From JBBDXA01 sp040902585 (GTDB taxonomy: Bacteria > Planctomycetota > Phycisphaerae > Phycisphaerales > Phycisphaeraceae): DNA of 20,078 nt. The position numbers were made by a program, and so were the translations under genes. Below, in pieces: positions 14,854-20,078 of this stretch (positions are counted from its first letter, which is position 1; each line of letters begins with the position of its first letter). The stretch spans positions 1 through 20,078 of the forward strand of contig JBBDXA010000171.1 in the NCBI GenBank assembly GCA_040902585.1. The letters are read 5' to 3'. The notes under the pieces are model-generated. The model saw nothing but the letters and a program-made list of their open reading frames with translations. It had not been told where the DNA came from and did not search any database.

Positions 14854-15222
14854 ATGATAGTTACACCTCGTGCCCTGACGTTGATGGTTTTGATCGCATT
14901 CATCGCCATCGTTGTCGGCTGCGGCGACAAGCCGGTCGCCCAGCAGGCTGATGAGGCGAGAAAATCGTTTCTGACCGCGTCCGAGAAGCAGCTCCAGCAG
15001 GCCGAGAAGGAATGGGAGGACGCGAAGAAGAAACTCGGTGCGATGACGGAGGACGCCAAGCGCGAATGGGAAAAGAAGAAGCCGATATTGGAAGAGAAGT
15101 TGGAAGTGGCTCGGAGGAAGTTCAATGAGGCCAAGGATGCGACGGCCGAGGCGTGGGAAGATGCGAAGAAGAATCTGGGTAGTGCCGTGGACGATCTGAA
15201 GGCGTACTTCAGCAAGGAATGA
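14854..15222 (+). CDS. Small coiled-coil lipoprotein
   Basis: 122 residues from the ATG at 14854, chosen because AAAGGA lies 6 bases upstream (an ATG at 14848 overlaps that site). The N-terminus is a lipoprotein signal: hydrophobic core LTLMVLIAFIAIVVGC, cleavage before Cys as in a lipobox, then GDKPVAQQ. The rest is a highly charged, almost uninterrupted helix with few breakers: AEKEWEDAKKKLGAM...AKREWEKKKPILEEKL...AEAWEDAKKNLGSAVDDL. Near-repeats of about 11 residues (EWEDAKKK, EWEKKK, AWEDAKKN) recall apolipoprotein-like or LEA-like amphipathic repeats. It is probably a membrane-anchored periplasmic spacer or stress protein; no partner is evident. Divergent from the M20 gene and convergent with the U32 gene. 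Confidence 0.8.
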   Translation: MIVTPRALTLMVLIAFIAIVVGCGDKPVAQQADEARKSFLTASEKQLQQAEKEWEDAKKKLGAMTEDAKREWEKKKPILEEKLEVARRKFNEAKDATAEAWEDAKKNLGSAVDDLKAYFSKE

Positions 15223-15257
15223 TCCGGGTAGGTCGACGCGACAGCTTCCGCGCGGCG

Positions 15258-17951
15258 TTACTCGTGGCCGAGCGTGCCGCGCGTGACGCCGAGTTGATTC
15301 AGCACGCGCAGGCTTCGCCATGATTGCCGCACATCTTCATCGCCGCGAAGGACGCTCGCATAGCGATCCAGCAGCGGGGCGACTTCGTGCGCCTTCTCGC
15401 GCAGGAGTTCGACGCGGAAGTGCCGAATGCCCAGCTTGATCATGCGCGGGACGAACTCGGCTGCGGACTGCGCGGTGCCGTTGTAGACGGTGTTGCGGCA
15501 GCCGACGTCGGCGACCAGCGGATGATCGGCATCGACGCGATCGCGCAGGCTGACTTCGTGATGATCGCAGGGCCGGCCGCAGTCGCGGAAGTCTTTGCCG
15601 TTGGAGAGTGTGGCGCAGAAGACGCAATGCTCCATGTGAAACATCGGCATGTGCTGGTGGATCACGGCTTCAAGAAGGACGGGCGGGAAGCGATGGAACA
15701 GGGCCGCCATCTGTGACCAGTTCAGGTCGAAGCTCGGCACCATCCGCGCGACGCCCCCGGAACCTTGCTCGGCGATGATGGATGCCGTGATCTCGTTGGC
15801 AATGTTCAGGCTGTAATCCGCGATGATCGGCAGACTCGGATGATGCTCGCGGAAGAAGCTGAGTCCTGCGAGGTGACGCACCAGCACCGCATCCGGCTCG
15901 CACGCGGCGAGTTGTTTGAGCAGGCCTTCTTCGTGAGGCTTGATCACGCGGGTGGTGGCGAGAGCGATGGATTGCTTCGCGGCGCGGGCGCGGGCGACCG
16001 CGTCCTTGTACTTGCGGATGTCTTCGAACTCGCAGTAGATGAGCGAGGTGGTGTTGTTGTTGTCGCGCAGCCAGGCGAGGGTCGATTCAAGCTGCGGCAT
16101 CGATCGCACAAGAATGTGGAGCGATGTCTGACTCCCCTCCCTCTTAGGGAGGGGCTGGGGGAGGGTCGGGCCAGCGAATGCCGACGACGCGGGATGATTC
16201 GGAAAGCCAGGCTGTTCGTCCACGGCAACATCAGCGCGTACTTCAATTCGTTCGCCCGACCCTCCCCTAACCCCTCCCTGGGAGGGAGGGGAATCGGACC
16301 ACCGCTGTTCGATCTGTTCGCGTATCACCTCCAGCGCATTCGCCTCCGCAATCGCATGACTGCGCGTCACCGCATCATCCTTGAGCAATCGTTCCACCGC
16401 GCGTCGCCGCAAGTCATTCATCACACTCTTGGGCACCATCACCGGCAACTGTTCGCCGCCGCCTTCGAGTGTGACCTCGCCCAGATCGAACGGCGTATCA
16501 CCGAGTCGCCCAAGCTGTTCACGGGCCGCCGCGATCGTAAGCGGATGCTTCCTCGCCGCTTCGATCGGCCCATCGGAAGCGACCGTCGCCATACGCCCGC
16601 TGCCTTCACGGAACGTCAGCACCAGCGGCTCGCCCGCGCTGCCGACGATATGCACATCCACCTTCCGCCGATGCACCACCTGATCGCGCGAGAAACTGTG
16701 TTCCAGGCGTTTGCGGATCGCCGGGTCATCCGTTCGCCAGACAATCGCCCCGACGCTGATCGCGCCAAGGTTCACACTGCCGTGATGAAACGTGATCATC
16801 GCCGCTTGCGGCCTAGCGCCGCCGCCCGCGTTCATCTCACTCACCACGCGCACCGCACTAACCCGCCCACCTTGTTCATCCTGTTCCGGATGTCCCTCGT
16901 CAAACACGACACCATCGCCCAGCTTCAGCTCGACGCCGTGCTCGCAGGTGATCATCACACCTTCGCACGTGACGCTCTTCACCACGCCCGCCTTCACACC
17001 ACGATGCTTGGGAAACCGCGCGGGGACAAGCTGCGAATGATCGACGCCATCGAAGAAGCCGTGGCTGAACCCGCGGGAAAAACTCTGTTGAAGGTCGAAC
17101 TGTTGCTGCGCGGTAGGCGTGAAGCGCTGGCCGCGTGAGGCGGCATCGACGGCGGCGCGGTAGGTCTGCGTGGTGGCCGCGACATACTGCGGGCTCTTGA
17201 GTCGGCCTTCGATCTTGAAGGAGACCACGCCCAGGTCAGTGAGTTCACCGATCAGGTCCGCAGCCGCCAGATCGAGCGGGCTGAGCAGATACGCCTGATC
17301 GCCCAGCGGTTTCGCATCGCCATCGACGATGAGTTCATAAGGCAGGCGACAGGCCTGGGCGCATTGCCCGCGATTGGCGCTGCGACCGCCGAGGGCTTCG
17401 CTGGTGAGACATTGCCCGCTGTAGCTGATGCAAAGCGCGCCATGCACGAACACCTCGACAGGCATCGGCGATTGCTCTCGAATCCGGCGGATGTCATCGA
17501 GCGAAGACTCGCGCGCCAGGATCACGCGCTCGACGCCGAGGCTGCGGACGAACTCGATGCCGCGCGGCTCGGTCAGCGTCATCTGCGTCGAGCCATGCAC
17601 GGGAAGCGTCGGCGCGATCCGCTTGATGAGGCGGACCAGGCCCATGTCCTGCACGATCACGGCATCGATGCCCGACTCGGCGATGCGCGTGATGTACTCA
17701 CTGATCGCGGGCAGTTCATCGGAGAAGATGAGCGTGTTGACCGTGACGTAGCCGCGCACGTTGTGGCTGTGGAGGTACTCGACGGTGCGGGGCAACTCAT
17801 CGAGCGTGAAATTCGCAGCCCGGTGCCGTGCGTTGAAATCGCTCAGTCCGAAGTAAACCGCATCGGCACCGTTGATGACCGCGGCGCGCATGGCGTCAAA
17901 GTCGCCTGCGGGGGCGAGCAGTTCGGGACGGGATGTGGCGACGGCGGGCAT
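15258..17951 (-). CDS. U32 family protein with long C-terminal region and repeat insertion
   Basis: 897 residues. The N-terminal barrel is clear: ELLAPAGDFDAMRAAVINGA, DAVYFGL, then the U32 signature EVFVHGALCISYSGQCLTS at about residues 166-184 and RGQCAQACRLPY. These cysteines match the Fe-S ligands known in TrhP, RlhA and UbiU/UbiV. Although called peptidases, characterised members hydroxylate tRNA or rRNA bases or quinone precursors, so an RlhA/TrhP-like role is a fair inference. A central beta region (about 300-500) follows, then a second barrel-like half with CVFCATLS...DCGRPC cysteines near the end. Residues about 553-608 are coded by two inverted copies of a repeat (see 16130-16295) and should be a disordered loop (SPPSQGGVRGG, TLPQPLPKREG). 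GGAGG lies 16 bases before the ATG, too far for a normal site. Confidence 0.9.
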   Translation of the reverse strand: MPAVATSRPELLAPAGDFDAMRAAVINGADAVYFGLSDFNARHRAANFTLDELPRTVEYLHSHNVRGYVTVNTLIFSDELPAISEYITRIAESGIDAVIVQDMGLVRLIKRIAPTLPVHGSTQMTLTEPRGIEFVRSLGVERVILARESSLDDIRRIREQSPMPVEVFVHGALCISYSGQCLTSEALGGRSANRGQCAQACRLPYELIVDGDAKPLGDQAYLLSPLDLAAADLIGELTDLGVVSFKIEGRLKSPQYVAATTQTYRAAVDAASRGQRFTPTAQQQFDLQQSFSRGFSHGFFDGVDHSQLVPARFPKHRGVKAGVVKSVTCEGVMITCEHGVELKLGDGVVFDEGHPEQDEQGGRVSAVRVVSEMNAGGGARPQAAMITFHHGSVNLGAISVGAIVWRTDDPAIRKRLEHSFSRDQVVHRRKVDVHIVGSAGEPLVLTFREGSGRMATVASDGPIEAARKHPLTIAAAREQLGRLGDTPFDLGEVTLEGGGEQLPVMVPKSVMNDLRRRAVERLLKDDAVTRSHAIAEANALEVIREQIEQRWSDSPPSQGGVRGGSGERIEVRADVAVDEQPGFPNHPASSAFAGPTLPQPLPKREGSQTSLHILVRSMPQLESTLAWLRDNNNTTSLIYCEFEDIRKYKDAVARARAAKQSIALATTRVIKPHEEGLLKQLAACEPDAVLVRHLAGLSFFREHHPSLPIIADYSLNIANEITASIIAEQGSGGVARMVPSFDLNWSQMAALFHRFPPVLLEAVIHQHMPMFHMEHCVFCATLSNGKDFRDCGRPCDHHEVSLRDRVDADHPLVADVGCRNTVYNGTAQSAAEFVPRMIKLGIRHFRVELLREKAHEVAPLLDRYASVLRGDEDVRQSWRSLRVLNQLGVTRGTLGHE
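16130..16295. repeat. Inverted pair of 51-bp repeats inside the U32 frame
   Basis: 16130-16180 and the complement of 16246-16295 match at about 43 of 51 positions. Each copy is itself a hairpin (CCCCTCCCT...AGGGAGGGG) followed by GGGGAGGGTCGGG. The 65 bases between carry no gene. Both copies and the spacer read through in the U32 frame without a stop. The layout is like extragenic palindromic repeats that have entered a gene as a pair. Confidence 0.75.
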
Positions 17952-17976
17952 GGGAGGAGAATCATAGCCTCCAGTC

Positions 17977-18012
17977 GCTCGCGGCTTGGCGACGGAGTGC
18001 GAAGCCGCAAGC
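17977..18012. repeat. Palindromic repeat between permease gene and U32 gene
   Basis: GCTCGCGGCTT (17977-17987) pairs with AAGCCGCAAGC (18002-18012) with one mismatch and a 14-base loop. On the minus strand it begins 5 bases after the permease stop and lies 26 bases before the U32 start. No U-run follows, so it is a weak terminator candidate; the GCTTGCGGCTT core resembles abundant intergenic repeats of planctomycetes as I remember them. Confidence 0.45.
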
Positions 18013-18017
18013 GGCGT

Positions 18018-19328
18018 TTAATCGGGCACCTGTTTACCCATCGGATCCTGCGTGGGATGCGAGGTTTCCTCGGCCAGTCGCTGCCGCATCTGGGCATCCG
18101 TCACATGTTCGAGGTGCTCGGCCGGTGCGTGCAGGTGATCGATGGACAGCGGCAGGTTCTGCTCGAGGTAGGTCTCCCAAAGGCGATGGGCGCGGATGAG
18201 CGACTGGGCTTCGGTGCGGCCCGAGTCGGTCAGGGCGTAGGCATCGTTCGCGCGGGTGATGCTGTTGGTCTTCGCAAGCTGCCTGGCGGCGTGACGGATC
18301 GCACCGGCGCTCGCGGTCAGGGCTTCGCGCATCTCCGCGAGCAGGGCCGGTCGCTGCGCCTTGTCGCTGCGTTCTTCCAGCCGATAGAGAAGGCCGAGCA
18401 CATCTTCGCGCACGATGCGCATGCTCAGTGCCCGTTGATGCAGCCAGCGACTGATCACGCCCTGCTGCGGCGCCAGCAGCATGACGCCCAGGAAGAGAAG
18501 GCCCGCGATGCTGCCGATCATGCCTGCGGTCGTCGTGGACTTCACGCCCAGCATCGGCGGCACGATGATCGCGCCCACATGGCCGAGCACTGCCGAGAGA
18601 ATGCCGATCGCCACCGCCACGAGCAGCATCGGCACCAATCGATTCGTTAACAGGTGCGCACTGGCGGCTGGCACGATGAGCAGGGCGATCACAATGATCG
18701 ATCCGATCGACTCAAACGCCGCCACCGTGGTGACGGCGACCATCGTCATCAGCAGGTAGTGCATGAACGTCGCGTTGATGCCCAGCGTGGTCGCCAGGGC
18801 CGGGTCAAACGAACTGATCTTCAGCTCCTTATAGAAGAGCGCGATCAGGATGATATTGATGATCATCACGATCAGGAGCGACACGAAGGCGATGGGCACC
18901 TCAGGGAAAACGAAGGTGATGGTGTTCAGCGGAGCGAGCTCGATCGCCCCGTAAAGCACGCATTCCGGATCGAGATCGACCTTTCCCGTGTGATGACCTT
19001 TCTCAAAGAGAATCAGGCCGAGGGCGAAGAGGGTGGTGAACACGACGCCCATCGATGCCCCGTGTTCGACCTTGCCCGTGTCTTTGACCCATTGCGTGAG
19101 CAGGGCGGTGAGCACGCCGACGCCCGCGGCTCCGAGGAACATCGGCACGCTCGCCCGGCTGCCGGTCCACATGAACGCAATCACCAGCCCGGGCAGCACC
19201 GCGTGACTGATCGCATCACCCATCATGCTCATGCGGCGCAGCACGAGAAACGTGCCCAGCAATGCACAAGACACAGCGCTGAGGCAGCCGATGAGGATGA
19301 TCCATGTGTCGTTGAGGTTCCAGGACAT
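18018..19328 (-). CDS. Metal ABC transporter permease fused to a DtxR/MntR-like domain
   Basis: 436 residues; family permeases alone are about 280. Residues 1 to about 290 are an ABC-3 permease of the Mn/Zn/Fe importers (MntB/ZnuB/TroC type) with several membrane helices and landmarks LRRMSMMGDAISHAVLPG, GASMGVVFTTLFALG and ESIGSIIVIALLIVPAA. It would carry metal through the inner membrane together with an ATPase and a binding protein not seen here. Residues from about 310 are a DtxR-like unit: an N-terminal helix (REDVLGLLYRLEE), a wing-like ALTDSGRTEA, then HRLWETYL (His381, Glu385) and EHLEH (Glu404, Glu407, His408), matching MntR metal-ligand positions, and HPTQDPMG as in DtxR/MntR proteins. 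This cytosolic domain may sense metal at the transporter itself. Start ATG has only a weak GAG upstream. Confidence 0.92.
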   Translation of the reverse strand: MSWNLNDTWIILIGCLSAVSCALLGTFLVLRRMSMMGDAISHAVLPGLVIAFMWTGSRASVPMFLGAAGVGVLTALLTQWVKDTGKVEHGASMGVVFTTLFALGLILFEKGHHTGKVDLDPECVLYGAIELAPLNTITFVFPEVPIAFVSLLIVMIINIILIALFYKELKISSFDPALATTLGINATFMHYLLMTMVAVTTVAAFESIGSIIVIALLIVPAASAHLLTNRLVPMLLVAVAIGILSAVLGHVGAIIVPPMLGVKSTTTAGMIGSIAGLLFLGVMLLAPQQGVISRWLHQRALSMRIVREDVLGLLYRLEERSDKAQRPALLAEMREALTASAGAIRHAARQLAKTNSITRANDAYALTDSGRTEAQSLIRAHRLWETYLEQNLPLSIDHLHAPAEHLEHVTDAQMRQRLAEETSHPTQDPMGKQVPD

Positions 19329-19332
19329 TGGT

Positions 19333-19457
19333 GAATCTCAAGCGGAAATCTCAAAGACAAAAGTTCCAAATCTCAAACAAGCTGCAACCAAGGCAGAAGT
19401 CTCAAATTGAGTTTGTTATCCTTTGAGATTTGTTTGTGATTTGGAGCTTTTGTCTTG
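19333..19457. repeat. AT-rich inverted repeat with ATCTCAAA units between the permease genes
   Basis: The 28 bases at 19353-19380 match the complement of 19430-19457 with 3 mismatches. The unit ATCTCAAA or close variants recurs at 19335, 19349, 19370, 19399 and, inverted, at 19421-19430. The interval is far richer in A/T than its surroundings. It fills the whole 133-base gap between two genes that would otherwise be expected to be adjacent. Confidence 0.6.
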
Positions 19458-19461
19458 TCAT

Positions 19462-20078
19462 TTACAGCGCGTGCGGACTGGCGGGCATAGCCGCGCTGTT
19501 CCTTTCGTTGAGCAGCTTCTCGAGCTTGGCCACCATCGCGGGGCCGAGTACGTGTTCGATCATGTCCGCATCGCGATCGACATGGCTCGGGGCGATCTCC
19601 GCGTGAGTGATCAGATACATCTCCCACAAGCGATGGTTGCGCACGACGCGAGCGGCTTCGATCCGGCCTTCATCGGTGAGGCGCCAGTCACCGCGCGAAT
19701 CGACACTCACCAGCTCCGCCCGCTGCGCCTGCCGCAGCAGCCTGCGCAAGCGAACGGCCGACCACGATCGCGCCGTAAGCAGTTGGTCGAAGGCGGCGAC
19801 GCGCGGCGTTCGCGGCTGACCTTCCAGCACCTCATAAAACGCACGCAGCAGGTGCTGCCTTTCGATCGATCGACTCAGCGACCAGTGCTGAATGAAGCGA
19901 TAAATCACGCCGCGCGCCGAACCGAAGATCATGCTGATGATGAACACGCCCGCGGCGACGAGCACGATGATCGCCCCGGCTGGAAGATCATCGTAGAGCG
20001 CGCTGAGCGTCGCGCCGATCCATCCGCTGACCGCGCCGATCAGCGCTGAAACAAGCGTGAGCTTGCCGACGTGATTCG
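19462..20078 (-). CDS. Metal ABC transporter permease-DtxR fusion, 5' end beyond window
   Basis: Partial: the frame is open to the right edge, so the N-terminal membrane part is missing; the visible part is about 205 residues. It begins within the last permease helices: KLTLVSALIGAVSGWIGATL, then LPAGAIIVLVAAGVFIISM, the normal end of an ABC-3 permease. After a basic stretch (SRSIERQHLLRAFYEVLE) a DtxR-like unit follows: helix-turn-helix-like VRLRRLLRQAQRAEL, wing-like WRLTDEGRIEAARV, then NHRLWEMYL and ADMIEH, which keeps the His-x3-Glu and Asp-x-x-Glu-His pattern of MntR-type metal ligands (Asp in place of the first Glu). It is the upstream partner of the permease at 18018-19328, with the same unusual fusion. 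The two probably form a heterodimeric channel (inference). Confidence 0.88.
   Translation of the reverse strand, partial: NHVGKLTLVSALIGAVSGWIGATLSALYDDLPAGAIIVLVAAGVFIISMIFGSARGVIYRFIQHWSLSRSIERQHLLRAFYEVLEGQPRTPRVAAFDQLLTARSWSAVRLRRLLRQAQRAELVSVDSRGDWRLTDEGRIEAARVVRNHRLWEMYLITHAEIAPSHVDRDADMIEHVLGPAMVAKLEKLLNERNSAAMPASPHAL

Noticed and set aside
15765..17138. 457-codon plus-strand open frame opposite the U32 gene
   Set aside because: Arg/His/Leu-rich antisense shadow; the U32 signature is on the other strand.
17951..17972. GGAGG paired with CCTCC as a translation switch before the U32 start
   Set aside because: The GGAGG is 16 bases from the ATG, too far to be a normal ribosome site, so sequestering it would not obviously matter.
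17364..18650. 428-codon plus-strand open frame across the U32 and permease genes
   Set aside because: Spans two real minus-strand genes and their gap; composition is that of an antisense shadow.

Overview
The window looks like a chromosomal segment of a planctomycete, most likely of the class Phycisphaerae (inference). The signs are three PEP-CTERM exported proteins, a prepilin-like protein with the H-X9-DG signature common in Planctomycetota, high GC with strong G/C at third codon positions, often weak Shine-Dalgarno sequences, and many GC-rich palindromic repeats between genes. I see no rRNA, tRNA, CRISPR array, transposase or phage gene.

Layout. (1) 93-7555 is an exported-protein region: a secreted Kelch/beta-propeller protein; two minus-strand PEP-CTERM proteins, each built from an internally duplicated domain; a secreted protein with two proline-rich linkers between them; a decayed stretch (about 5970-6550); and a third, single-domain PEP-CTERM protein. 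Hairpin terminators and two matching TTGTGA-N17-TAnAAT promoters delimit these units. (2) 7617-8155 holds no gene. It has a near-consensus promoter, a GC-rich structured stretch that could be a small RNA, a cluster of GGTAGMCATTTG-type repeats in both orientations, and a 125-bp MITE-like palindrome. (3) 8156-9912 holds a TIM-barrel sugar isomerase-like protein with a degraded metal site and a prepilin-like H-X9-DG protein.

(4) 9937-14692 is a minus-strand block: an M20 peptidase, dihydroxy-acid dehydratase (ilvD), a DUF4261 protein, and an overlapping MNT-HEPN toxin-antitoxin pair. (5) 14854-17951 holds a small coiled-coil lipoprotein and, convergent with it, a long U32 family protein whose frame contains an inverted pair of repeat copies. 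(6) 18018-20078 (minus strand) holds two successive permeases of a Mn/Zn/Fe-type ABC importer. Each ends in a DtxR/MntR-like domain, and an AT-rich inverted repeat separates them. The rest of the transporter should lie beyond the right edge.

The strongest leads are the two permease-DtxR fusions, the repeat pair carried in frame inside the U32 gene, and the promoter/RNA/repeat region at 7641-7898. All function calls come from reading motifs by eye; no search was run.
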